Source: Bradysia coprophila (taxonomy: Eukaryota; Arthropoda; Insecta; Diptera; Sciaridae). From it: a stretch of 64,000 nt of DNA. Made by a program: the position numbers and the translations under genes. This document shows positions 46,486-57,437 of the stretch, one piece after another (position 1 is the first letter of the stretch; each line of letters begins with the position of its first letter). Below the pieces are notes generated by a model. That model ran no database searches and was not told the DNA's origin. It saw only the letters and a list, made by a program, of their open reading frames with translations. The stretch lies in assembly GCF_014529535.1 (NCBI RefSeq), contig NC_050736.1:2232001-2296000 (forward strand), given 5' to 3'.

Positions 46486-49400
46486 ATGTCGTCGGATAGA
46501 TTTCATAAGTGAGTATTTAATTGACATTTTTCTTTATTGTACTCGAGCAATTTTTGAAAATAAAAATATTTTTACAAACATTTTCGGTTACAAAATGAAC
46601 GTTATCTATGGCGAATTGATAACACCTGTTATCATTCATTGTATATTGAGCAGTTTAGGTAAAAAAAACTGATAAGCGCAATATATAAGGTTTTTGAGAA
46701 CAGTTTGATTGATATTGAGGGTCTATTTATTGTAAATTTAATCGATCGAAACACTTAGCAAGGGTCACGCTGAATTCTTTGCGTTAAATTCCACATTTTT
46801 TCCGAATTGTTTGCAAATAGTTCCGCGTGACAATTATGATTACAATGATAGTAAAACATTGGAAGTTTCAATTTATTCCAAATTTTCAACACAATTTTTT
46901 CATGTTTCAATGTCTCTTTCCTCTAACCTTAGACTTCCTCTAACAAAAGACACACGCACATTCACCATAAAAAGACTTACTTACTTACTTAGGCGGGCAC
47001 TGCAACCTCCTATTGGTTTTGGCCTCTTCCAGCAATCTTCTCCAATCGGACCTATTCCGTGCCAACGTTCTCCAATCGCTCACTCTCAGTACTTTCAGAT
47101 CAGACTCAATTGCATCTTTCCATCTCGCTCTCGGTCTTCCTGGTCTGCGGCTTCCATTGGGATACCATTGGGTATTTAGCAGTTTCAGTGGTAGACGTTC
47201 CTCGTTCATTCTTTGTACATGACCGAGCCATCTTAATCGATTGATTTTGATGAATTTGACTATATCGAGCTCCTTGTAAAGCTGATATTCTCATGGTTGT
47301 ATCTTCTTCTCCAGTTGCCGTTCACATTGACACCTCCAAAAATTGATCGAAGAATTCTCCTTTCAAAAACCAAAAGTGTCTGTTCGTCACTTTGTGTCAT
47401 GCACTAAGTTTCCGATCCATATGGTACAACTGGTCGAATCAGCGATCTGAACAATTACAAGTCCATAAAAAGACTATAGGGGTTCAATTACGATTAGGAA
47501 ACTATTTTTCCACATGGAACTCAGTTTGTATTTTAACGTAAATAACGTACATAACATCACAGCAAGAGGATACTTTAAATGAATTGATTAAAAATTGCTG
47601 AAGTTTTTAATTCCATAACCGTAAACTGATAAATTGATCCCATTTAACAAATCATATGTCATTTCTTAATTTCGTACAATTCCTAAGGCAATTCGAATTC
47701 CTTTTAACTAAAAGTATATCCTAGAGTTTATACAAATTCTTAAATGTTTGAAGGTTACTGACAGTCCTTGTACCTTGTTCTTTACGCTCATCTTATTTTT
47801 CTAAAAAAAACATATTTTCAGAGCCGCTAAGGATGGGTTGCTTGACGTGTTAAGAGAAGCTAATAAACGCGAAGTTAACCATAAAGATGTAGATGGTATG
47901 ACACCAGTATTGTGGGCTGCCTTTGAGGGCCGACTGGATGCATTGCGATTATTAGTTGGAAGAGGGTAAGGCGAACGACAGTACTTTGTACAGACACAAA
48001 AAATTAAAATTTTAATTTTGAAGAGGTGAACCAGATAAATCAGATCAATTCGGTAACACCGCCTTGCATCTAGCTGCTGCAAAGGTATCTTTTTCAAGTA
48101 ATTACAATTTTAGGCCAGTCAAAATTATCAAAATGAATATTTTTAAGGGGCATCTGCAATGCGTTGACTTTCTAGTTAAATTTGGTGTCAATTTGTATTC
48201 GCTAGACATCGACCGACACAGTGCAAAGGACCTTGCAGCAATTAATAATCGAGATGACATTTTAAGGTATTTGGATTCTGCAACGGCACAATTGGAACTG
48301 AAAGACAGGTATATACGGGATACGAGAGAAGTGTAGTTTAGAATGAAAGTACAAAAGAATTTGAATTTTCAGAAAAAAGGCGAAAATCTTCAAAGAAAAC
48401 GCCGAAAAGCAATGTGAAAAGCGTACAAAAGAATATGCGAAAAAACAACAAAAACTTGACCAAACTCAAGAAAATGATGTACGACCGATGCCACACCGCC
48501 CTTCAACGGTGTTAGCTGATTGGAAACATCGATTATGGTCGACCAGCCAAGGAAATCTTAAGCAAACACAACGAGAACAAATAACTGCCAATGGAACGAA
48601 ATTTAGTGCTTTGGTTGGAGGTACAATCGCTGGACGGGGCGCTGTTGAACGAAAAGCAAATGCCATTAAAGCTAAACAAAACAGTCTCCTACAAACGGAT
48701 TTTAAAGTTGGCGAAATCGAACCAAGCGGTAAAAGAAGTGTTCGTTCGTTACAAGGTGTACGCAGAGACTCGGAGGTAATTTATGTCGGGACCTTTAGTG
48801 CAAATGGCGATATTGGAAAACGTGGAAAAATCGCAGATGTGTTTGAAGTTGAAGACAACGAAATTGGCGGTGAAATTGAAAATGAAACCGAGAAGAAGCG
48901 TGCAAATGGAACGTACGGCACAATGGCTAGATCCTTCAGTCAACCGGATTTGTTAGAAGCGAATGAAGGTGAAGTAAGTGAAGAGGTGATTTTACAACGT
49001 CCATCTGGCTTGTTCGATCGGCCAATGCTAGGCAGTTTGGCTTTTAGGTAATTAACTTTCGAACTACAATGTGCTAACAAAAGTATATTCGTTTAACTTT
49101 TATAGGAGGTCAGTCACAGCTGCTTTAAGCGATTTAAATGCTGATTCATCCTCCGTTGGATCAAGTAATACATCAACTCATAAGGAACATATTAAGCCAA
49201 GAAGCTTCAAACCTAGAACGCACCTTGTAGTATCAGATAGTGAGTCTGATGATGATGATGGTTCCACAGACGCCGACGAACAAGAAGATGGTCTAACGCC
49301 ATTGGAAAGGTTCTTAACCGCATGGGGTTTAGAGGAACACATTCACATGTAATACTTTCAGCGAAAATATTTTTTCTCGTTTATGAGACGGTGACGTGAC

Positions 49401-49584
49401 CTTTTTTGCTGATTACAGATTCCAAAAACAGCAGATCGACCTCGACACATTAATGCTACTAACCGAAAGTGATTTGAAGTCATTGCAATTGCCACTGGGG
49501 CCGTTTAGAAAACTGGCTACAGCTATACAAGAACGTAAAAGTGCGTTATTAAATCCTGGGACGATCCAGGACAGTAGATTGTAA
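46486..49584 (+). CDS. Sans: Sans / USH1G-like scaffold protein (ankyrin repeats, SAM domain, PDZ ligand), seven exons
   Basis: USH1G/Sans is a scaffold of actin-based sensory projections that binds harmonin and Myosin VIIa. Coding exons: 46,486-46,508; 47,822-47,965; 48,024-48,084; 48,148-48,308; 48,373-49,047; 49,106-49,348; 49,419-49,584. Phases agree throughout, giving 490 residues. Exon 1 is a 23-nt mini coding exon (MSSDRFH + 2 nt, donor gtgagt); its start fits the fly Sans N-terminus as I recall it. Ankyrin repeats occupy about residues 8-120 (VDGMTPVLWAAFEGRLDALR, FGNTALHLAAAKGHLQCVDF, HSAKDLAAINNRDDILRYLD). A Lys/Glu-rich coiled-coil-like segment and the central region follow, with the conserved RSLQGVRRDSEVIYVGTF. 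An acidic Asp run precedes the SAM domain (about 420-480: PLERFLTAWGLEEHI, ESDLKSLQLPLGP). The C-terminus DSRL is a class I PDZ ligand, matching the harmonin-binding tail of USH1G. Intron 1 contains a LINE scrap. Confidence 0.94.
46985..47455 (-). pseudogene. Non-LTR retrotransposon reverse-transcriptase C-terminal fragment in Sans intron 1
   Basis: The minus strand encodes, in order, the RT-thumb to C-terminal signature blocks LIRPVVPYGSET (with a stop where Trp is usual), FERRILRSIFGGVNVNGNWR, LYKELDIVKFIKINRLRWLG, RRPGRPRARWKDAIESDL and DWRTLARNRSDWRRL. A one-base frame change separates the NHENI and LYKEL blocks. The fragment is 5'-truncated and inactive. Confidence 0.85.
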
Positions 49585-49596
49585 TTAATTCGAGAA

Positions 49597-49602
49597 AATA
49601 AA
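49597..49602 (+). terminator. Sans polyadenylation signal AATAAA
   Basis: AATAAA lies 13 bp after the Sans stop codon, the same spacing as in Dop1. Confidence 0.5.
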
Positions 49603-50044
49603 CGAAATTCGAAGTTTCTATCCTTTACATCGATTGTCTAATATGAACGAATACTTGCCCATTCTATTATTATCCGGCCGGGCGATGTTATGTTGTGACA
49701 TTAGATTGTTTAAAAAATTGAATTGATTTAACGGGTTCAATTGATTTACCTGATCCAACAAATACTGTGAAGCTCTGGTCGGTATCTCCCTTGTACCTAT
49801 CCGTTCCAAAGACTTCGTAAAATTTGGATTTTGTTATTCGCTATCGTAATGTTACTTTTGGATAACCTTACTAAAATAAGGACGTTTTCGGAATTACTCA
49901 TTAAAATTAATGAATCTGCGATTTCCTTTTTTGAAGATTGTAGTATTGAAACTAAAATGGCTTTAATTGATCTAAAGAATGTCTTTGCAATCATATCTCA
50001 CAAGTATGTACTAATAAATGATATTTTACGATTCTGATTGCAGA

Positions 50045-52036
50045 ACGGCAGAGTACAGTAAACCAGACAGGAGCGCCTGATTTGACCAATGACCTCAATG
50101 ATCCAGTAGCTCTATAGTTTGCAAATGAAAATAATTCAACTTATGTCAAAGTTCATTTGAGTTCATTTGACTAGGGTGGGTCGATTTTAACAACTTGAAA
50201 ATCCACACCTAGTGGCATGTGTACCTTGCCAAAACTAGTCAAACTGCATCATTACTTTTTCTTTTCCGAATACTTTTGAGTACCGCACAATAGATTGAAT
50301 GGGTCTGTCAGGCTTCTTTGAAATTTTTTTGAAAGAAGCTTTGGAAAGCCTTGTAGAGGCTGAAATAGACGAAAACAAACAAAATCAACTTAATTTAAAA
50401 AAATCGGTGCATTCGAAGTGAAAAAATGTACATTTTCCATATAATATTGGGGGTCTGTCAACTTTGAACCACCATAATGTACAATAAACTTCCTCAAATT
50501 TGATTAAATCTTTCTGTTAGAGTTAGAATAGGTAAAAATGATAATGATGTATATTGTCGGAATGTCTCATTTTGATTATTACCGAAGTAATAGTTCCAGA
50601 GGTCTATTTAAAAAAAATTCATGTTAAAAACGTCATTTTTCGAAGTAGTAGATTCTGACGCTAGAATGAAATATGTCCCTTCGAATCTACTACTACTACA
50701 ACACTACATAAATGCATTTCAGATTAGTTTGATATTTCCAAAGATCTTTTACACAAGTTGAGCAAACATTGAAAATCATGTCCGACCACGAAATAGAATG
50801 GGAACAAAGTGAGCAATCAACGTCTCGCGGAGCGTTATCATCTGAAGGCCGATTTGGCTTTATCAAGTCAAGCATTTTAAGTAAAGAAAGAAAGCCAACA
50901 AAATTTGACATCATAAGGAGTGTATGTCTGGGTTACGACGATAAACTTGCTGATGAAAACAAAAGCAAACTGTTGGAGTTTTTTGTTCCTGAGGTTATTC
51001 TAATTTGGAAAAAGACACAAGAAAAAGAAAAGAAACAAGAATCGACACGGCTTTAAAATGTTCTATGACTATAGCGAAAAACTTTTTGATATTGATCGCT
51101 GTCAATGTGTCAGAAATAGTTGCAAATGCGATGATGGTGATAGAATCCCGATCGATTTCATTTTTGATCAACGTGGTGACCGACAATTACGTTTAACTGA
51201 ACTTCCTGAGCCAACAACGGAAATTTCTACAGATTTCCTTGCGACAACTGAAACTGAATCGGGAATAACTGGCAATAAATACATTCCAGGAATAGAATCT
51301 GTAGAATGTTTTACAATTGAACACGCTCCGAAACGTTTCCCATTCTGTTTCGTGATCGTACATGATTTTCAATGTTTGCTCAACTTGTGTATGAGATCGT
51401 TGGAAATATCAAACTAATCTGAAATGCATTTATCTAGCGTTGTAGTAGTAGTAGTAGATTCGAAGGAATATATTTCGTTCTAACATCAGTATCTACTACT
51501 TCGAAAAATGACGTTTTTAGCATGCAATTTTTTTATAGATCTCTGGAACTATTACTTCGGTAATAATCAATCTGAGCCATTCCGACAATATACATCATTG
51601 TCGTTTTTACCTATCCTAACTCTAACAGAAAGATTTAATCAAATTTGAGGAAGTTTATTGTACATTATATGGTGGTGAGACCCCCAATATTGTATGGAAA
51701 ATGTACATTTTTTCACTTCGAATGCACCGATTTTTTTAAATTAAGTTGATTTTGTTTGTTTTCGTCTATTTCAGCCTCTACAAGGCTTTCCAAAGCTTTT
51801 TTCAAAAAAAATTCTATGAAAATTTCAAAGAAGCCGGACAGACCCATTCAATCTATTGTGCGGTACTCAAAAGTATTCGGAAAAGAAAAAGTAATGATGC
51901 AGTTCGACTAGTTTTGGCAAGCTACACATGCCACTAGGTGTGGATTTTCAAGTTGTTAAAATCGACCCACCCTATTTGACAGTGTATTAGGTCCCAAAAA
52001 TGAACCGCTACTGCCTGGTTTATTTTACTCTGCCGT
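50045..52036. mobile_element. 2-kb element with about 0.7-kb inverted arms around an internal ORF
   Basis: The left arm (50,045-50,781) and right arm (51,359-52,036) are inverted copies. Matching landmarks are acggcagagta..taaacca at the tips, tagggtgggtcgattttaac, cacctagtggcatgtg, ctacaaggctttccaaagc, ttcgaagtagtaga and tacta repeats, and acttgttgagcaaacattga-type sequence at the inner edge. The left arm has about 100 bp near its tip that the right arm lacks; otherwise differences are scattered. The unique centre (about 580 bp) carries a decayed ORF, described separately. I found no target duplication at the tips. A 14-base tip match (GCACGGCAGAGTAA) also occurs at 21,269. Confidence 0.88.
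50778..51417 (+). pseudogene. ORF carried between the arms of the 2-kb element, frameshifted
   Basis: Frame 1 from ATG 50,778 encodes a Ser/Glu-rich start, then KFDIIRSVCLGYDDKLADE and VPEVILIWKKTQ, and ends at 51,054-51,056 after an A/G-rich tract. A second frame continues from about 51,037 with YDYSEKLFDIDRCQC, a Cys cluster (CQC-x4-CKC) and IPIDFIFDQRGDRQ, ending at 51,417. The two frames look like one protein broken by a one-base shift in the aaagaaaag tract. The start codon and the last 20 or so codons lie on the inner edges of the arms. The IWKK..LFDI..C.C..C.C..DQR arrangement resembles uncharacterised proteins I remember from arthropod and cnidarian genomes that are probably element-associated; I cannot verify this and give no function. 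Confidence 0.55.
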
Positions 52037-52499
52037 GCTTCCATGGATTCTCCTCTGGTGCCCTATTCTAACACTGATTACAGCCATGTTTGATTATATT
52101 CATTGCTTTTGTAAATTGGCATTGGAAATAAAAAAAAACTCATTACAATGTCACTATAGTGATTGTACTGTTTGCATTGTACTGTGATATCGAGCAGGAA
52201 ATTTCCACTCTTCAAATAGTTCGAAGTGCCGCTTTACTCGCTGCTATTATACCAACGTTGGTTTCTTTTTGAAGTAGATAGTTTATATAGTATGGGGCAT
52301 GGGGGCATCCTTTCAAAAAATTTATTTCGTGCAAGCAGAGTCAAAAGCGAGTGGCTATATTTACAAGATTTTTACCAGGCTGTTTTCTGTTTAGAACTTC
52401 TATGATAGAAAATGCTACCTCTAAATTTATATTTAACATACTTTGACTAAAAATCAGATATAAATATCTTCCAAATGCACATAAAAGAAGTTTTTAATT

Positions 52500-53735
52500 G
52501 GGAAGAATTTATATTGATAATTCTAAAAATAAGATTTGATTTTTTCAAAATTATCACAACAAAATAAGATTCTACAGACCAAAAATAAGAAGTGATCCCA
52601 TGTACCACTTAACATCCGAAAAATAAAATTCGATCCCCAAAAATAAAGAATTTGATCGCAAAAAATAAAGAATTTGATCGCAAGAAATAACGAAAATGAT
52701 CGCAAGAAATAAAGAATATGATCACAAGAGCACACTATGATTGAAAAGTGTAGGAAATTTTATGTTAAATGTAACCATCATTCTTTGTAAGCAATATAAG
52801 ATAAGTCATTCTCAACTAATTTCTGAATATTTTTTTTAAATTCAATATTCCAACAATCAAACAAAATATTTTACAACTCCCATACGAGTGTGAAGTTTGC
52901 GGCCAGAGCGAAACGAGGGCCGTAATTCTCACGAGTCGTGATAATTTTATGGGACATATATTCGACCGATAGAAAAATTCAATTTTACCGATAGAAAATA
53001 ATAAAATACCGATAGAAATGTGGTACATGTCGCTGGCACCTCTTCAGTAAATCAGTAAAAAAAAGGCTTTCCTTCGCACTTTGTCGATTTTGGAAATATA
53101 AAGCAAAGGCGGTTTGTTCCTAGTGAAAAAAAATCGACAAAAGTGAAGAAACGACAAAAAAAAATTAAATTAATTTATCGGTCGTTTATTACCATCCAAA
53201 TTTTATTCACGATTGAAGGTTTTGTAAATTTAGTAAGTACCGGGGGACTTCCTTTTTTGTACAAAACTGTAAGAGAAGAACATCTATCGCGTTTTTTATT
53301 TTTTACCAAAGTGAAAGAGTCCTCTCATCGTTCCACATTCGTAAAACTTCGCATCTACTCTGATTAAATTTGACAAAATGGCAATCAAACAGAATAATAG
53401 ATGGCATATCCTTATTTCTTGCAATCAAATTAATATATTTTTTGTGATCAATTCATTACTTTCTTCTGTCAAGCTCCTTATTTTTTACTATCAATTATTT
53501 GTTTTCTGCTTTCAAGTTCTATTTTTTTGTGATCAATTCCTTATTTCTTGTAATCATTTCATATTTTGAGGCAATCATATGTTAGTTGTAAAACTGCATA
53601 AATTTAGCGATCAAATTCTTATTTTCTTGTGATCAAATTTTATTTTTATTGAGATCACGAAGACATTGCGATCAATTCTTTATTTTTTGCGATCAATTCT
53701 TTATTTTTTGCGATCGTTTCTTATTAAATATAGAT
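52500..53735. mobile_element. Foldback-like element with inverted arrays of a 21-22-bp unit
   Basis: The left array (to about 52,735) repeats gatcgcaa(a/g)aaataaagaa, spaced 22 bp where clearest. The right array (53,395-53,735) repeats the reverse complement (ttctttattttttgcgatca), spaced 21 bp, with degenerate units further in. The centre holds a small hairpin (cactttgtcgatttt..aaaatcgacaaaagtg at about 53,077-53,146). Terminal inverted repeats built from short tandem units are the hallmark of Drosophila Foldback elements. No transposase. Confidence 0.7.
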
Positions 53736-53772
53736 CACTTTAATTACATGCCTTTTTAATTCGGATTCTGTA

Positions 53773-53989
53773 CAGTTGGAGACAGTGAAATTTTAGCATG
53801 AATTTGATTCAGCTGTTTTTCAGCTGATTCACACAAACAATCAAAACTGTTCACACGTCTTTATACGGTTTTACCACTACCACGCGTGTGTGTAACAGCT
53901 TCAACCGTATAAACAAGTAGAAACAGTGTTACTTGTATGTGTGGATCAGCTGAAGCAAATTCATTCTGAAATTTCACTGCTTCTAACTG
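53773..53989. mobile_element. TA-flanked MITE, 217 bp
   Basis: The ends CAGTTGGAGACAGTGAAATT and the complement of aatttcactgcttctaactg are inverted with two mismatches, and pairing continues inwards (gaatttg.ttcagctg). TA flanks both ends. Inner ctttatacggtt / aaccgtataaa also pair. Tc1/mariner-type by its TA flanks and CAGT ends. Confidence 0.85.
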
Positions 53990-53991
53990 TA

Positions 53992-54741
53992 TGGAAATCT
54001 ACCAAAAATTCGTGACATTTTTCACAAGAACTTTTAATTAGTTATAAAACCATATCAATTCATTTGGAAACCATTTTCACTGATTTAAAAACAATTCGCG
54101 AAAAATATTTATGGAATTTTCTTTGAGTCGGCCATTTTTCAGCGCGTGAGCAAATTTTAGACATGTGAAAAGTTATATCGTAAAAATTTGGTGACACACT
54201 CTTTCGATATGGCGGTATAAAGTAAAAGTTTGGTTTCGTGAAAGTCGATAGTTTCATGAAATTTTGACTTTGGGGTATCTGGAATAAGAAAAAACAATTT
54301 TTGCAGAAAATTTTTGAAAACTCAGCTTTTGGTCGAACAACGAAGAAGTGCTTACACTCAATTTTTTCGTTTTTTCTCGATTTTCTCAAGTCACTAAAAA
54401 ATTTTTGAAAGGGACTTTTAGGACATTGTAGAGGACCTCAAGGCCTATCGAACACCGTCGAGTTCGTTTTTGTTCTAATTTTTGCGATGTTAGAATCTGA
54501 TTGCCCCATACTAATAATTGTGTCTTATCTGTAATTTGCTTGATGTTATCGTAAAACTAACGATGTTTTATCGTGAGCTAAACATTATTAAATATAGAAT
54601 GTATTTCTATTCAATTAACGAGCAACTGCAGTTCAATTGATCGTGTGTTAGCAGAAACATAAGATCGTTTCAGTATTTTTTTAACTAAAATTTTTCATAA
54701 ATTGTCAGGATAAAAATATATCAGTGACCAGTGACTTTAGG
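53992..54741. other. Gene-free stretch
   Basis: AT-rich with a 109-codon minus-strand frame (54,060-54,389) that is Lys/Phe-rich and unrecognised; not called. Confidence 0.4.
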
Positions 54742-55761
54742 ATGGCAACGGCATATCGGCCAAATGATACTCAATATGATATCATTTGTGTAAATGCTCA
54801 GAGCGTTCTAGCGAAAGACAAAAAATCGAAAGAGACAAAGATTCAAAAATTGGAAAAGATGTGTAAACGTTTTAATGTTTCCATTTTGTGTTGTACGGAA
54901 GCTCGAATTACAGAAGTCGAAAAGGACGAATTGTATACAATTGATGGATATTATGGCGTTGTTTGTCATTCTTTATCCAGACATACCGGAGGAGTTGTGA
55001 TGTATATAAAAAATGATCTAAATTATAAAAGTTTTCCTTACACATCTACTCCACATATTTGGTGTTTGGCAATTGAAATCACTAATTCAGATATTGATGG
55101 TATATATGGTGGAATATATCGATATCAGGATCAGACCATTAAGAATGTTGATGCTGGTTTGAAAATTTTAGATGATTTCTTGAATAATCATTTGAAAACG
55201 GATTCACACAATGCGAATAAAAGGCAATTATTTATGGGTGATATGAACATTGATTTTAGAAACCCCAAAAAGGTAACTTTATCCGGAAAGGCGAATGAAA
55301 TATTCAAAAAACACAATTTGATTCATGCTCTAGATGTCAATATAATTACAAGAACAGGAAGGAATAGTGAGACACATATCGATGTTGTAGTTTCGAATTG
55401 TAAAGAGGGTGATGTAATATGTGAAATTTTAAAAGATGTTCAAATTTCTGATCATGAAACAATAGGAATACGTATAAAGCGTTCCGAATCCGTGAAAGTG
55501 GAAAATCAGGTAGAAAAGACAATGATTTGCACAATTAGTCAAACTTATGATTTCCACCTAGTTGGAAAGATCAGTTCAATTGAAGACTCGATTTGGTCGA
55601 ACTTATTTATATTTTACTCAAATATGGGGGTCCAAAAAATAAGAGTGTCGATAAAGTTGGCAAACCCGGCGGAAAGCAAACCTTTATGGCATCCTGAAAA
55701 TGTATATGGGCCTGATGCTATCCGAGTTGGTGTAACGATCGCTCGAGGACGAAATATGTGA
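54742..55761 (+). CDS. Stand-alone AP-endonuclease-like domain of non-LTR retrotransposon type
   Basis: The frame from ATG 54,742 gives 339 residues without a break (GTG 18 bp upstream is not needed). The exonuclease-endonuclease-phosphatase fold shows its key positions: Asn18 (CVNAQS), Glu53 (CCTEAR), Asp167/Asn169 (GDMNIDF), THIDVVVSN at 211-219, and Asp237-His238 (ISDHE). In LINEs this domain nicks the target site and is followed in the same ORF by reverse transcriptase. Here the last 80 or so residues have no RT motif, the frame ends, and none of the downstream 2 kb encodes RT. It is either a truncated LINE whose endonuclease stayed open, or a gene co-opted from one. The flanks show no poly(A) tail or target duplication that I can define. 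Confidence 0.75.
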   Translation: MATAYRPNDTQYDIICVNAQSVLAKDKKSKETKIQKLEKMCKRFNVSILCCTEARITEVEKDELYTIDGYYGVVCHSLSRHTGGVVMYIKNDLNYKSFPYTSTPHIWCLAIEITNSDIDGIYGGIYRYQDQTIKNVDAGLKILDDFLNNHLKTDSHNANKRQLFMGDMNIDFRNPKKVTLSGKANEIFKKHNLIHALDVNIITRTGRNSETHIDVVVSNCKEGDVICEILKDVQISDHETIGIRIKRSESVKVENQVEKTMICTISQTYDFHLVGKISSIEDSIWSNLFIFYSNMGVQKIRVSIKLANPAESKPLWHPENVYGPDAIRVGVTIARGRNM

Positions 55762-57230
55762 AAAAACGCTATGATTTTTCGTACATTATTTCCTATTCAA
55801 GGAACCTTTTTTAGAATAAACTCTCGTTTCTATTCGGCTGAAGAGCTATTATAGTGTGAGAGTCCTACGGCAGGAACTAAGGATGAACACAACAGCTTGG
55901 GATTAGGCGTATAATCTTTAAATCTCTAACGAACAAACGAGAAACTTTAAGAACGCGTGGGGGCTCTGTTTTAATCACCATGAGACTCTCTGTCGATACA
56001 ACTGATATTACAAAGTAGATGGTCACTAGTTTCTGGACATGCAAATTTTTAAAGCCATTCTGAATCATTACGTTTTTGGCTAAACTTTCGATACAACTCC
56101 CGTTAGCTAAGAATGGGAGAGTCTTTCCTGGCAGAAGAGTGAGAACGCAGAAAAGAGAGATTAGTTTTTTTACTGGACAATATACTCGTCGAATCGTAAA
56201 AGCAACAAAATATAGCTGACGGGAGGTTCGGATGTAGATTCTTTTATTTCAATTCCAATATTTAAAAAAAAATCAAGAAACAATAGAAATTTCCTTTTTT
56301 TTGAAATCGAAGGCTTCGAAAATGTTGCTCACTCCGCTCGCGATGCATTCTTCATAACTATGTTTCTAGGAATGAACCTAAACCAAAAATAAAATGAAAA
56401 CATTTCAGGGTCAGGATTTGTTAAAAGTCATTCTTCAAGGCAGTTGGTGGTCCCACATGGAAGTATGGAAGTGTCTGTGTGTGTCGCCACAGTTTGTAAT
56501 ACCAACTTTGATGAAAGTATTATTTAGCGCCCCTAATCTAGCTATTTTGCGCCTTTTTCCCGACAACTTAGATAAGATGCAAGAGTAACAAAAATGCATT
56601 GTTTTCATTTTTTGGAATTTTTATATCGTATGGGCACACGTAACAATGTTGGTATAGACAAAAATCCACGGATAATTTCCAAGTGATACAAGGATATGCT
56701 GATTGACTCATCCGTTAAGTGTTAGGTGTTATTGTAAAGGTAATGCCAGAGGCTTTCGAGTTTCGAGTTGGCATCTTGTCGTAAGTCGTATATTCATTTG
56801 AAATTTGCCTGACCTCCCGACCCGGGCGTTTAATTTTTTTTTTTCTGCCAAAAGCTCTCGTTACATGCATCCAATGTACGTCCCATGAATGTTTTGAAAA
56901 AACCCAAAGACTGGGTGAACCGATTGGACTACTTTGACTGACTTGACAGATCCTAATGAACTTTAAAATCGTTTAATCGGTCTCTTCGGACTACTCTAGA
57001 GTGAAATCAAGCAACTCAACTTAACAAGTCACCTCAGCATCTGGAACCTACGTTCAATTCTTCTTAAACTCATGTTAAGTCCCTTCCCTATACCAACTCC
57101 ATACCATATACATTTTTTATCAGGGTTTCTTTTCAGCCAGGTACGCCAACTTTATCGACACTTTTATTTCCCCATACGATTTTGCACCCTCATAATAACA
57201 CAATCACTCGAATTTATTGGTTCTATTTAG
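55762..57230. other. Stretch without a recognised gene
   Basis: A 64-codon frame at 56,394-56,588 (..LLKVILQGSWWSHMEVWKCL..) is preceded by atttcag and might be an exon remnant, but no family or downstream donor supports it. The rest is AT-rich with no clear repeat. Confidence 0.35.
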
Positions 57231-57437
57231 AAAGAGAAAACTACAAACGCCGGAATTCGTTTGAGCCCTCAGAGAGCACAACTCTCATCATCTCCAATCC
57301 CATCGCGGTCATCTTCTACCTCATCGCTTTCACGTACATTCAATTCGGCGATGAGACTTGAAAGCACTTCTAGCTGCCCTTCAAGTCAACCTACTTCACT
57401 AAACTTTTGTCCCACACCTTCAACCTCATCTACCAGC
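57231..57437 (+). other. Possible Ser/Thr-rich exon of unknown gene
   Basis: A 207-bp open segment bounded by a good acceptor (ggttctatttag) and a good donor (AGC|gtaagg), phase 0 on both sides. It encodes a Ser/Thr/Pro-rich peptide (KEKTTNAGIRLSPQ.. SRSSSTSSLSRTFNS..). A possible next acceptor (ttttccag) lies at 57,528-57,535. I do not recognise a protein, and no neighbouring exon could be linked, so this may be chance or a remnant. Confidence 0.3.

Noticed and set aside
48488-49051. 187-codon frame as an independent gene
   Set aside because: It is the body of Sans exon 5; its flanking splice sites and phases join it to the ankyrin and SAM exons.
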